Source: PWXP01 sp034005525 (GTDB taxonomy: Bacteria; Planctomycetota; Planctomycetia; Pirellulales; Thermoguttaceae). From it: a DNA stretch of 64,000 nt. This document shows, piece by piece, positions 7,830-16,716 of the stretch. The notes beneath the pieces are model-generated. The model had not been told where the DNA came from and made no database searches. It worked only from the letters and a program-made list of their open reading frames with translations. The stretch covers positions 1 to 64,000 of the forward strand of contig JAVEUP010000015.1 in NCBI GenBank assembly GCA_034005525.1. Direction: 5' to 3'. The stretch's first letter is position 1. Each line of letters begins with the position of its first letter. The translations under genes and the position numbers were made by a program.

Positions 7830-7950
7830 GGCTCTTCCGTTTCTAGGTGCAGAACCGCCCGGCGCGTGGGTGAACCCGGATGCTGAGACATCCGGAACCA
7901 CCCACCCTACGGCTTGTCGCCACCGATTCGCACCCAGATACGGAAGAGCC
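7830..7950. repeat. 121-bp element with perfect 10-bp inverted ends
   Basis: GGCTCTTCCG at 7830-7839 and CGGAAGAGCC at 7941-7950 are exact inverted ends. The interior holds GGCGCGTGGGTGAACCCGGA and CCGGAACCACCCACCCTACG, which can pair with each other. A second copy lies at 9645-9754 with its left end lost, and an end fragment at 2952-2972. Confidence 0.88.
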
Positions 7951-8032
7951 CAAACTCATGAATGGCATTGACGCCCCATCTTAAGGGGGCAAATTGGGAG
8001 CATAGTGTCCCTTCCGCGTTGGAGCCAAAAGC

Positions 8033-8311
8033 ATGTATTCCCCTTTTCAATTGTGTGTGGTGGCTATTCTAATCGCTCTGATGGTGATTACCGCGAGGGA
8101 AGCTGGAAGAAAAGGATATCGGCCATCCTTGTGGTTTTTTACTTGGGGACTCATCGGTCTGCTGATTGTGGCTATCCTTCCCTTCGTAAATGAGCAATGC
8201 AGTCTACCCGACGACAAATGCAGGTCATGGAGGATAGCAGGAAACGCAATTGGAGGCGCAATTTCCGCGATCGGGCTCCTCTGGCTAGTCGTTAACCTAG
8301 TCGCTCGATAG
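8033..8311 (+). CDS. Small membrane protein of unknown function
   Basis: A 92-residue protein with three predicted membrane segments: residues 5-20, about 31-49 (WFFTWGLIGLLIVAILPF) and about 70-90 (AIGGAISAIGLLWLVVNLV). Basic residues fall between segments 1 and 2. GGAG stands eight bases before the ATG, and codon use looks coding. I do not recognise the family. It stands alone between repeat DNA and the convergent nagA gene. It has a Cys pair (CSLPDDKC) in the loop before the third segment. Confidence 0.6.
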   Translation: MYSPFQLCVVAILIALMVITAREAGRKGYRPSLWFFTWGLIGLLIVAILPFVNEQCSLPDDKCRSWRIAGNAIGGAISAIGLLWLVVNLVAR

Positions 8312-8469
8312 CCCTTTGCGCGGGCCGGAACGGAGAACCGACGCAAAGAACCAACGGATCAGCCGGGCGAAGCATAAGTGAGACTTTGCCCGAAGGGACG
8401 GCATTGAAAGCCATCTGGTCCTACCTGCGGCAAAGCAGCGAATGCTCGCGAACTGCACGACGAATGGGC

Positions 8470-9630
8470 TCAGCCTTGATGGACGGCGGTTCCCTTCCAG
8501 AAGACGGCTCTCGCCTTGCCGAAATCCCTGGTGAAAACGACAACGTCGGCCGATTTGCCGGGTTCGAGGCTGCCAGTGCGGCGGCCGAGGCCCAGCAGGT
8601 TGGCCGGGTTGCGCGAGGCCATGCGCACCGCCTCGTGGACCGGTGCGCCGGTGAAGTGCACGAACCGCCTGACGCCCTCGTTCAGCAAGACGCTGCTCCC
8701 GATCAACGTGCCCTCTTCGGCGTAGTAGACGCCCTGCGCGGTACTGCGCACTTTCCGGGTCATGTACTGATAGATGCCCGGCTTGGCACCGGCCGAGATC
8801 ACGGCGTCGGAAATGAGGATGATCCGGTCGGCAGGCTTTGCCCGGTGGGTGATGCGCAGCAAGTCGGGGGCAACGTGGGTGCCGTCCGGGTTCAACTCCA
8901 CGTACACGCGGTCCTGGTTCAGGGCGAACGCGGCCAGCCCCGGCTCGCGGTGGTCCAGCCCGCGCATGGCGTTGTATAGGTGTGTGCAGCATATCTTCTG
9001 ACGCCCGCACACGGCCGCGGCTTCCGCCGCGCTCGCCATGGTGTGGCCCACGCACGGCAGGATGCCGAGCTTCCGCATCGCTGCCGGCAACGCGCCTGCT
9101 CCGTCCAACTCCGGCGCGAACGTCATCATGCGAATCCGGCCGCCGGCCAGCCTCTGGAGTTCTCGCAAATAGCGCAGATCGACAGGCCGGACGTACTGCG
9201 GCTGCACGCCGCCGCGCTTGTCCGGGCTGATGAACGGCCCCTCGACGTAGAGGCCGGGGACGCGGTCCGAGCAGCTTTCAGTATCCAACAGACCTGCCAC
9301 GCGCTTGATAACCGCCGGGTCGGCCATCATCGTCGGTACAAAACGGACGATGCCGCAGGCGAGCAGGTTGGCATCGAACTGCGCAAGTCCCTCTGCCGTG
9401 CATGTCTCCCAGCCCACCATGCCTGCACCGTGGATGTGCAGGTCGATCAGTCCCGGCGTAACGTACCCGCTGGCGGCGTCGAACTCGGCGGCGCCGCGCG
9501 GCGTCTTCTTCGCCTTACCGGCGTGGACGATCCGACCGTCGGCGAGCACGACGGTTCCGCCAGGTATCGACCGGTCGGGCAGGACCACTTCTCCGTTCTG
9601 GATGTAGATTGGGCCTTCAGTAGCATGCAT
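8470..9630 (-). CDS. nagA: N-acetylglucosamine-6-phosphate deacetylase
   Basis: A 386-residue amidohydrolase-superfamily enzyme that removes acetate from GlcNAc-6-phosphate, feeding amino sugars into glycolysis or wall precursors. Metal and substrate motifs appear in order: PGLIDLHIHGAG (HxH), YVEGPFISPDKRGG (metal Glu), CVGHTMA, CCTHLYNAM, and ISDAVISAG with the catalytic Asp. The end (NPANLLGLGRRTGSLEPGK) is the usual NagA C-terminal strand region. The start at 9630 has GGAG eight bases upstream. Its leader overlaps the left side of the palindromic element at 9645-9754. No nagB or transporter is adjacent. Confidence 0.93.
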   Translation of the reverse strand: MHATEGPIYIQNGEVVLPDRSIPGGTVVLADGRIVHAGKAKKTPRGAAEFDAASGYVTPGLIDLHIHGAGMVGWETCTAEGLAQFDANLLACGIVRFVPTMMADPAVIKRVAGLLDTESCSDRVPGLYVEGPFISPDKRGGVQPQYVRPVDLRYLRELQRLAGGRIRMMTFAPELDGAGALPAAMRKLGILPCVGHTMASAAEAAAVCGRQKICCTHLYNAMRGLDHREPGLAAFALNQDRVYVELNPDGTHVAPDLLRITHRAKPADRIILISDAVISAGAKPGIYQYMTRKVRSTAQGVYYAEEGTLIGSSVLLNEGVRRFVHFTGAPVHEAVRMASRNPANLLGLGRRTGSLEPGKSADVVVFTRDFGKARAVFWKGTAVHQG

Positions 9631-9644
9631 CGCAAGTCTCCCAT

Positions 9645-9754
9645 TCTCAAGTGCAGAACTGCCCGGCGCGTGGGTGAACCCGGATGCCGAGACATCCGGA
9701 ACCACCCACCCTACGTCTTGTCACCACCGATTCGCACCCAGAAACGGAAGAGCC
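9645..9754. repeat. Second copy of the GGCTCTTCCG element, left end lost
   Basis: From GTGCAGAACTGCCCGGCGCG to CAGAAACGGAAGAGCC this matches the 7830-7950 element almost base for base. The expected left end GGCTCTTCCGTTTCTAG is replaced by nagA leader sequence that contains the nagA ribosome binding site. The right end lies next to the stop codon of the ceramidase-like gene. Confidence 0.88.
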
Positions 9755-9768
9755 AAAACCCTGACGAA

Positions 9769-11898
9769 CTAACCTCGAAACACGGCCACCTCGGCCATAC
9801 GGCCTTCGAGGTTGGCAAAACCGTCGCAACGGCCGCCCACGAAGACGTCGCGGCAGCCGTCGGGCCGTGTGACCGCCGCCTTTCCGGCGAAGATCGGCTC
9901 GGCGCCTTCATTGAGGTACACGGCCACCTGCTCGCCGCAACGCACCAGGCGGACGTGATTCCAGGTCTTCGGCTCAATAACGGGACTGCCGGAGAGCCGT
10001 TCACCCGTGTCGTTACCATTGAAGAAGAACAGCCGGCCGGCAGCACCGTCCGCCGCGGCCGCGCCGGTAATGCCAAGATGGTCGCCGGGACAAGTCTTCT
10101 CCCCATCCGGCCCCCAAGAGAACAAGTAGCCGGTGACCGGCCGGTTATCGTTGGGCAGGCCGTTCCAGAAGAACAATTCGACGGTGTAGTCGGCGCCCGG
10201 ATCGAGCTGCGCCTTCATGCGCCCGCCGGCGAACTGCACGGCGCGCGGCTTCTCGCCGCCGCTGCGCAAGTCCTCGCGCTGCGGGCCATCGAGATAGAAC
10301 GCGTAGCCGGTTTCGTACGAGCCGTGGTTGCCATGGCCTGAACTGTCGAAAGCCTGCTTTCCTTCGATCTCACCCAGTCGCCAGTACGCAACCGGGTCCC
10401 TTGCAAGAAGCTGCTTTACGAACGGCCCTTGCGAGAGCACGATCTTGCGCCGTGGCCGTCCGGTTACCTCCTCGAACATCTCCAGGAGGGAGTCGACCAT
10501 GATCGTTTCGACGTCGTCCTGGGTTACCGTATGGCGTGCGGGCCAGGTGTTGTAGCCGCCCAGGGGGCGCAGTTCGGGCGGAGGAATGTAGCCGACCCGG
10601 CCGTTGGCCAGCTCGATGGTGAACATGTCGGCCAGCGGGCATTGCAGCTTCAGCTTCAATCCCGTGATGCCGTAGACCTCGGGCGGCATGGCGGCGATGC
10701 CCAACTCGCCGATCCGAATGACCTGGAGCTTCGCTTTCACCTGATCCATGTCCCGGAGCAGTACAATTTCCCGCGCGTAGACCTCCTCCCTGGATTGCGG
10801 ATCGCGCCCGGCCATCTCTCCGTAGACCTTGTCGGCCCAGGCCTGGGCTTCCTGGTCCGGCTGCTGCAACTGGACTGATATTTCCCGCTGGGCCACCGCC
10901 AACGGGACCGACGCGTGGAAGTCGATTCTTCCGTACGCGCGCAGCGCGGCCTTGGCTACCCCGGCGGCGTACTGGATGCGGGAGATCGACCTGGCGGGAT
11001 TCGCGTAGTCTTGCCACTGCTGATCGCCGCTGGTGCCATGCGACATCATGGCGACGAAGGAATCGTCCCCGTCGGCCAGTCGCTCGGACACAATTCGCAC
11101 GAAATCGCCATAGTAGTCGGCCGAAATCGGACTGCCGCCGAAATAATGCATCGAGTAGTTGGCCAGCAGGGCCATCGGCTTGCCGTCGAGCGATTGCACG
11201 GCCAGGACTGATACTTCGGGGTCGGATGGGCCGCAAGGGCCGATGTATTGGGGGTTCTGATAACCCGGGTGCATCATCGCACGGACGTTTCGCCGTCCGA
11301 GGGGATCGGTGCCGACGCAATCGGGGCGGCGGATGAACACGCGGCAGAAGGTCCCTTCCGGATGGTCCTCGCCGCCGCAGCCGACCTTCGCAGGCCGGAG
11401 ATTGCCGGCGGCCTTCTCAATGCACTCGATCAACTTGCCGGGCACGAAGGCTGCGTAGTCGGCATCGGTCTTCGTCCCCAACGCGCCGTGCAACGCTCCG
11501 CCGGAATGCGTGTGCGTTGCCGAGATCATCATGTTCTCGGGCGGGATGCCGGTTGTCTTGGCCGCCGCTGCCCGAACGGCCGCTTGGATTTCGTTGGGTA
11601 CGACAATCGTGTCGGCCACTATCATCGCAACCTTTGTGGCGCCGTCGTCCAGGACGAGACAGCGGGCGAACAGCCGATCGTTGACCTTGTTGGCCGAACG
11701 GCTCAGGAAGCCACCCGAGACCAACACGGGGAACTTCTCGGGCGTAATGTCGACCGACGCGATACCTGCGCGAAGCGTGCCGCTGCCGCCTGGCTCGGCG
11801 GCCTTGGCAACGGCTGCCGGCAGGACGCCGCCGAGGCATCCCAGTCCGGCAACCGACGTTCGGATGAGGAACTCGCGACGATCGGACTGATGTTTCAC
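9769..11898 (-). CDS. Tat-exported neutral/alkaline ceramidase-like protein with C-terminal LamG-like domain
   Basis: A 709-residue exported protein. The start is GTG at 11898, with AAAGGAG and six bases of spacing; the upstream ATG at 11925 would bury that site. The mature protein follows a twin-arginine signal (DRREFLIRTSVAGLG). Residues about 45-470 match the neutral ceramidase N-terminal fold: ITPEKFPVLVSGG, SATHTHSGG with paired His for metal, NYSMHYFGG, and SHGTSGDQQWQDY. Residues about 500-709 (AYWRLGEIEGKQAFDSSG to GRMAEVAVF) form a LamG/concanavalin-like sugar-binding domain. Planctomycete members may act on other amides or esters than ceramide. It follows nagA's upstream region on the same strand but has its own leader. 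Confidence 0.82.
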   Translation of the reverse strand: MKHQSDRREFLIRTSVAGLGCLGGVLPAAVAKAAEPGGSGTLRAGIASVDITPEKFPVLVSGGFLSRSANKVNDRLFARCLVLDDGATKVAMIVADTIVVPNEIQAAVRAAAAKTTGIPPENMMISATHTHSGGALHGALGTKTDADYAAFVPGKLIECIEKAAGNLRPAKVGCGGEDHPEGTFCRVFIRRPDCVGTDPLGRRNVRAMMHPGYQNPQYIGPCGPSDPEVSVLAVQSLDGKPMALLANYSMHYFGGSPISADYYGDFVRIVSERLADGDDSFVAMMSHGTSGDQQWQDYANPARSISRIQYAAGVAKAALRAYGRIDFHASVPLAVAQREISVQLQQPDQEAQAWADKVYGEMAGRDPQSREEVYAREIVLLRDMDQVKAKLQVIRIGELGIAAMPPEVYGITGLKLKLQCPLADMFTIELANGRVGYIPPPELRPLGGYNTWPARHTVTQDDVETIMVDSLLEMFEEVTGRPRRKIVLSQGPFVKQLLARDPVAYWRLGEIEGKQAFDSSGHGNHGSYETGYAFYLDGPQREDLRSGGEKPRAVQFAGGRMKAQLDPGADYTVELFFWNGLPNDNRPVTGYLFSWGPDGEKTCPGDHLGITGAAAADGAAGRLFFFNGNDTGERLSGSPVIEPKTWNHVRLVRCGEQVAVYLNEGAEPIFAGKAAVTRPDGCRDVFVGGRCDGFANLEGRMAEVAVFRG

Positions 11899-12024
11899 GG
11901 CTTGCTCCTTTGGGTGTATGGTCATTGCATTTGTTCCAGCCTGCTCTTCTTCTGCGGCCCAAAACGACTCGCTTGGACCGCCCTGCCGACGCGATTGATG
12001 CGGATGCCGTATTCGGCGGACAAC

Positions 12025-12141
12025 TCAGAACTCGCCTTGTATCACCTCCCCGCCGGAGGGCGTAGCCGCCGATTGCCAGATGCGCAACGCAACGGTCTCG
12101 CTAACGAACCGCACGCTGCCGTCGCACATGGCCACTGTCAT
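12025..12141 (-). pseudogene. Remnant of a DUF1559 protein C-terminus
   Basis: On the minus strand the 38 codons from ATG at 12141 to TGA at 12025 read MTVAMCDGSVRFVSETV and then RIWQSAATPSGGEVIQGEF. VAMCDGSVRF and TPSGGEV are hallmarks of the end of planctomycete DUF1559 proteins. A stop codon lies just upstream and no pilin-like N-terminus is present. It is a fragment, with no sign of expression. The rest of 11899-12435 shows no gene. Confidence 0.65.
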
Positions 12142-12435
12142 CGGAGTACCCCTCGTTCAGCAGGTGAACGGAATACAGTGCGCAGAATTACACCCCAACC
12201 TTATCATAACCACGCGCGAATCGGCGTCAATTATGAAATCCGACAAATCTCTTACAGTTTCTTGCAAACTTGTCGGACGCGGGCCAATGGGCCGCTTTGT
12301 TCCGCCACATTGGCCAGCGGCGCATGCGCCCAGAGCGGGGTTGCCGCGCCCGATGCCAATGCAACGAAACCGTCTGGATGCCGACGTCACGGTCATCCCT
12401 GACTCACCCACGGCTGGCGCGGAATAGAAAGCCTT

Positions 12436-12515
12436 TCGGCAACCGTTTACGGGGCAGCAGTGCGGGCAGTTCTCTCCGCTGCATGCAAAGGAGACGGTCC
12501 CGTTTTCGCAACGGA
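12436..12515. repeat. Decayed copy of the GTAACCGTT/GGGAC element
   Basis: GGCAACCGTTTACGGGG at the left, then GGGCAGTTCTCTCCGC, then GGAGACGGTCCCGTTTTCGC. These match the left end and one arm of the 5702-5846 family. The right end is lost where the 12524-12693 element begins. Confidence 0.6.
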
Positions 12516-12523
12516 CCGGTTGG

Positions 12524-12693
12524 CCCGGATTATTCATGACAGTAGGGTGGTGACAAGCAAGCCAAGACCCTGGTGGGCCTTCGGTCGCTCGGCCGGGCCT
12601 GCTGCCAGCGCACGGCGTGCAAACCACCCGGGCCTGGCTTGCGCAGGCCCACCAAGGACTTACGCGACCTTGACCCTACATGAATAATCCGGG
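12524..12693. repeat. 170-bp element with perfect 15-bp inverted ends
   Basis: CCCGGATTATTCATG (12524-12538) and CATGAATAATCCGGG (12679-12693) are exact inverted ends. GTAGGGT and ACCCTAC lie just inside them, and the core has paired GGGCC..CCTGGTGGGCC blocks. It ends nine bases from the stop codon of the TolC-like gene and could serve as a transcription barrier for it. The core relates it to the 1390-1530 element. Confidence 0.85.
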
Positions 12694-12701
12694 TTGGCCG
12701 A

Positions 12702-15236
12702 TTACGGCTCGGGAAGCCCCGGCAGGGGGACGCCGGGAGGAATGGGGATTTCTTCAAACACCGGGTCAGGTTCGGCGTCCAGGTCGGGGTTGACCATGCC
12801 CGGCATCCCGGCAGGCAGGTCGGCTGCTGCCCGCGTTGCGCCCGGGACAACCTCGCCGGGATCGAGCCAGAGCCCGCGGTCATCCAGCCGCATGGTGCCG
12901 AGGTCCAGGTCAAGGTTCATCCGCTGCACCTCGTAGTTGACCCACAGGTTCAAGAAGCTGTCCTGGGCGTTGAGTAAGCCGGACAGGGCTTGCACGAGGT
13001 CGCGGGCGGTGGTGGCCCCGAAAGTCTGCTCCTCGCCCGGTTTCGGCGGCCGCTGCAAACGCAACTGCGTGATCTCGACCTGGGAGATGGCCACTTGCAC
13101 TCCTTCGCGGGCGATCTCGAAGTCGAGCTGGTTGAGTTGGATCGTCCGCAGCGTTTCGCGCAGCGTCTGGACCACCCCGTCCTCGTACGCATAGTATTCG
13201 CGGCGGGCACGGTCGTAGTCAATCAGCGTTTCCCGGTACGCGTTCCGTTCGACAAGTCTCGTCAGCGGCGCGTCGAACCGCAAGCCCACCCGGAGCCGAC
13301 CCGTTGTACTGCGGAACTTCAGCGGGTTGTTGTCCGTGGTGGCCAGGTCGCCGGAGAAGGTAACGTCAAGGTCGCCCCGCAGGGCATTTGCCGCGATTTC
13401 GACCCGGCGCCAGCGGTCGACCAGGGCGGCGCGGGCGTTCATCCAGTCGAGCCGGTTGCGGCGCGCCGTCTCGACGGCGTCTTGCCACGGCAGTTCAATG
13501 GGAGTAAGCGTCACGGTATCGAGCCTCGCCCAGGCTTGCACCAGCGCAAGGGAGGCCAAATGTTGGCCGAGACGGCGCAAGGCGCCGATGAGTTCCTCGG
13601 AGGACCGTTCCGATCCCTCACCTTGCCTCGGCGCCAGAGAATCGGCCGCTTCCGGTCTTTCATAGGGCTCCAGTTCAACCAGGGCGTCCGACAATTCGGC
13701 CTGAAGCTTCCGGAACTCATCGCGAAGCCGTGCGACGCGATGGTTGAGCCCCTCAATGCTTACGGCGGTCCGCTCCACGTCGCCGTCGCGCAGTTCAGGA
13801 CGGGCGGCAAGCCGGCGGAGGCTCGCCTGCCGCTTCGGCAGGGCGCCTTCGAGTTCCTGCATGTCCAGCTTGAGCAGTTCCAGGGCTGCCGCGCCCAGTG
13901 TTGTCACGTGGGCGATGGAGCCGGCCAGGTCGTCCGGGGGCGGTACGTCCGGATCGCGAAGCTTCAGGAGCAGGTCGGCAACGCGGTCTTGGGCGTCTGT
14001 GGTGCGGGGATCGATCAGGTCGAACCGGCCCAATAGCGGGTCCTCGACTTTTATGGGAAGCCCCGGCGGCAAACCGATCAGAACCTTGTACGCGTCGAGC
14101 CGGTCCTGATAGGTCTTCTTCAGCGACAGCAGCCGGCTTTGCGCGTTGTACAACGCTTGCCGCGCCTGATCGACCTGGAGGCGGTCGATCCGTCCCGCTT
14201 CGTACGCCGAATCGAGTTGATCGAGGCTCTCGCGCAAGCCCGCCACGTTTGCCCGCTGGTTGCGGATGCGCACCTGCTGCTCCATCAGCGCCAGCAGTCC
14301 TCCGGAACCCGTAACGGCGCCCGGGCTGACGGTTCCAAGTCCGATCCCCGAACGGCTCGGGCCGGGGTCGGGTGTCCGGCCGGTGACCGTATTGACGTAG
14401 AACGAACAGCGGAACCGTTCCATTTGGCGGATGTTTGCCAGCAGCGCGCGTTCCGCGTCGGTGAGCGATTCGAGTACCACGGCCCGGCCGGCCCCTCGCA
14501 ACAGCGGCTGCGCCAGCGAGAAATCCAGCAGCGAGGTGGCCGAATACTCGTCCGGCCCGGCAAACTGCCACACAAGCGAGTTGGCCATCCCGGCCACCAA
14601 TTCCGTGCCGGTGGCGAACTGCTTCCTCATTTCGATAATCCGGCCCATGTCGCTGTTGATGGCCAGCAGGCTTGATGGGCCGCCTGCCCGATCCGGACCG
14701 TCGGCCGTGAAGAACGTGGAGTAGCCGCCGAAGAACTGGGCATCGAACCGGAACTGCTGGAAGGAAACGTCCAGGGCCGAAAGGTACAGGTCCTCCAGCT
14801 TGCTCTGGTAACGCCGCGAGTGAAGCCGGGCCAGGAGGACCGCCGACTCGCGATCGAGCACCACGTTCCCCTCGTCGTCGTACGGGAGGTGAAGCAGCCA
14901 ATACGGATTCTCGACGAAAGGCGTCGTGCCGTACCGCTCCCACGCGCGCGAGCCCCGCTTGCCGTCCACGCACTGCATCAACTGGTGCGAAATCGGGTCG
15001 TCGGTGGGCATGGGCGGCCAGTTCGGGCAGTTCGGGTCGTGCATGCGCGACTTCGAATCGGCCTCGATCGAATAGTCGGTCAACTCCCAACCCGGCCCCT
15101 GGGCTCCGCGGCCAATCAGGCTGTACGCCTCGAAATCGGCTTGCTCGCGGTAGAACGACCGGGAACAGCCAGTTGACAAAACGAGCCCCCCCACCAGGAG
15201 GATCGCGGATGCAGTGCCGGAGACCCATCCGGGCAC
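12702..15236 (-). CDS. TolC-family outer-membrane efflux lipoprotein
   Basis: An 844-residue TolC-like protein, far longer than the usual 450-500. The start is GTG at 15236: AAGGAG lies six bases upstream and the protein then opens with a short signal and lipobox (LVLSTGC), giving an acylated Cys near residue 22. Long heptad-rich helices occur around ANVAGLRESLDQLDSAYEAG and YDRARREYYAYEDGVVQTLR, with ALYNAQSRLLSLKKTYQDRL as the typical outer-membrane-factor hairpin. A roughly 200-residue insertion between the two repeats and a proline-rich tail account for the extra length. It would form a channel in the outer membrane. No membrane-fusion or inner-membrane pump gene is adjacent, so its partner is unknown. 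Confidence 0.8.
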   Translation of the reverse strand: MPGWVSGTASAILLVGGLVLSTGCSRSFYREQADFEAYSLIGRGAQGPGWELTDYSIEADSKSRMHDPNCPNWPPMPTDDPISHQLMQCVDGKRGSRAWERYGTTPFVENPYWLLHLPYDDEGNVVLDRESAVLLARLHSRRYQSKLEDLYLSALDVSFQQFRFDAQFFGGYSTFFTADGPDRAGGPSSLLAINSDMGRIIEMRKQFATGTELVAGMANSLVWQFAGPDEYSATSLLDFSLAQPLLRGAGRAVVLESLTDAERALLANIRQMERFRCSFYVNTVTGRTPDPGPSRSGIGLGTVSPGAVTGSGGLLALMEQQVRIRNQRANVAGLRESLDQLDSAYEAGRIDRLQVDQARQALYNAQSRLLSLKKTYQDRLDAYKVLIGLPPGLPIKVEDPLLGRFDLIDPRTTDAQDRVADLLLKLRDPDVPPPDDLAGSIAHVTTLGAAALELLKLDMQELEGALPKRQASLRRLAARPELRDGDVERTAVSIEGLNHRVARLRDEFRKLQAELSDALVELEPYERPEAADSLAPRQGEGSERSSEELIGALRRLGQHLASLALVQAWARLDTVTLTPIELPWQDAVETARRNRLDWMNARAALVDRWRRVEIAANALRGDLDVTFSGDLATTDNNPLKFRSTTGRLRVGLRFDAPLTRLVERNAYRETLIDYDRARREYYAYEDGVVQTLRETLRTIQLNQLDFEIAREGVQVAISQVEITQLRLQRPPKPGEEQTFGATTARDLVQALSGLLNAQDSFLNLWVNYEVQRMNLDLDLGTMRLDDRGLWLDPGEVVPGATRAAADLPAGMPGMVNPDLDAEPDPVFEEIPIPPGVPLPGLPEP

Positions 15237-15410
15237 GGCAGACTCCTTGACCGGCGATATCGGGGGGGCGTTCGCGTTCACGTCACAACCATTCGGCTGA
15301 AAGCGGCCTCCGGCTTTAACGATTATGCCGTTTAGGGGGAATGTGATGGATTGGCAGACTCTGGGCCCAGCAGCCCGATTAGGAAACTTGGGGGGGGCCA
15401 TGGCAAAACA

Positions 15411-15439
15411 TTGACAATCGGTTCTGGACCGAATATCAT
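15411..15439 (+). promoter_or_regulatory. Near-consensus sigma-70 promoter
   Basis: TTGACA at 15411-15416, a 17-base spacer, and TATCAT at 15434-15439. The expected transcript starts near 15446, about 53 bases before the ATG at 15499. It is the best-matching promoter I found in the window and would drive the coiled-coil protein, rhomboid and SUMF1-like genes. Confidence 0.65.
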
Positions 15440-15498
15440 CGAACTTAGGCGTCTGTCTGCCTCGGTGTCACCAAGACCCCAAAACCCTCGGGGCCGCT

Positions 15499-16641
15499 AT
15501 GAGTATCTGGAACAAAGTCCTGTTGGGCCTGATCTTTGTCACGTCGCTGGTGTACGTGTACATGGCTGCGCGCACCCTGCAGACCCACAAAACGTGGCGC
15601 GAGGCCGCCCAGCGGCAGGAGAAACAGCTTGAAGACCTCGACGAACAGATCGAGAAGACCCTTCACGCTGTCAGCGAGCAGGAAGTGATTGCCGAGATGG
15701 GCATCGAGCAACTCCGGCAAGGGCTGTTCGCCGTCTTGATCGACCGCGGCCGCGTTTGGAACAATTGCGAGCCGGAGCAGATCAACGCGGAGACCGGTGC
15801 GGTCCGGGTGAAGACCGACTTCCCCGACGAGGACAATCTGCCCGGCCGCCATGGAATCCACGAGAAGACGATTATCTACGTGTTCGAGGAGGCCGACGTC
15901 GAGGCGCCGCTGAACCAGGCGGGCGGCCGTTACTTGGGTGAGTTCAGGGTGACCGAAGTGGCCGACGGCCTCGTTGGCATGGAACCGGCAATGCGAATGG
16001 ACCAGCGTGAACTGAAACGCCTGGCGGAAAGCCGCGGACCTTGGAGCCTGTACGAAGTGCTTCCCTACGACAGTCACAAGATTGTTCGGAAGATGGACAA
16101 GGACTACTTGCAGCGCGTCCTGCCCGAAACCGTCGCGAACGAGTACGTCTTCGACGGCGAGCCGATGACCAGGGCGAAGGCCGAGGAACTGGGGCTCGAG
16201 GGCCGGATCGTCAACGAGAAAGGCGAGGACGTGGCCGACGGCGAGGAAGGCGCTTATGTCCGCGACCTTCGCGATTACGGCATCTTGTTCTCCGTGTTTC
16301 ATCGCGAAAGGACGTTGTGGTACGACCAGCGAGATTCGGCCGAGGCCGACAAGAAGTACGCCGAAGCCGCCGCAGCCGATGCCAAGAGGCAGGTCGAATT
16401 CCGGGAGGCGGAAGTCGTGGGGCTGAGGCGCGATCTGGCTCAGATCCGGCATGAAATGGACGCCATCGTCGCGCACCGGAAAGCGATGGAAGGGAAGCTG
16501 GCGGAACTTGGGCAGTCGTCCGCCGAATTGGCCGCGAACAACCGATCGATCGCCAGCCAGATTGCCCAGGTGCAAATGGAGGCCCAGCGCCGCATCGACG
16601 AACGCACCCAGCGCGTGGCGCAGGGCGCGGCCGAGCAGTAG
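15499..16641 (+). CDS. Membrane-anchored coiled-coil protein of unknown function
   Basis: A 380-residue protein with one N-terminal membrane anchor (residues about 6-24, VLLGLIFVTSLVYVYMAA). A coiled coil follows at about 30-65, then a globular acidic middle (70-270), and a long C-terminal coiled coil (about 275-375) rich in Ala, Glu, Arg and Gln. No enzyme motif is visible. Proteins of this layout are common and uncharacterised in planctomycetes. Only a weak ribosome binding site (GGGG) precedes the ATG. It is followed after 75 bases by a rhomboid gene on the same strand, under one promoter at 15411. A structural or scaffolding role at the inner membrane is only a guess. Confidence 0.7.
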   Translation: MSIWNKVLLGLIFVTSLVYVYMAARTLQTHKTWREAAQRQEKQLEDLDEQIEKTLHAVSEQEVIAEMGIEQLRQGLFAVLIDRGRVWNNCEPEQINAETGAVRVKTDFPDEDNLPGRHGIHEKTIIYVFEEADVEAPLNQAGGRYLGEFRVTEVADGLVGMEPAMRMDQRELKRLAESRGPWSLYEVLPYDSHKIVRKMDKDYLQRVLPETVANEYVFDGEPMTRAKAEELGLEGRIVNEKGEDVADGEEGAYVRDLRDYGILFSVFHRERTLWYDQRDSAEADKKYAEAAAADAKRQVEFREAEVVGLRRDLAQIRHEMDAIVAHRKAMEGKLAELGQSSAELAANNRSIASQIAQVQMEAQRRIDERTQRVAQGAAEQ

Positions 16642-16716
16642 CCGCGGGCGTCGCATGGAATCTTGACGGAACAGATGGGGTGCTGCTTCAGCTACCCCGT
16701 GACGAAGGGGCCCAGG

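Noticed and set aside
12157..12627. 156-codon minus-strand ORF
   Set aside because: It spans two palindromic repeat elements and has no domain.
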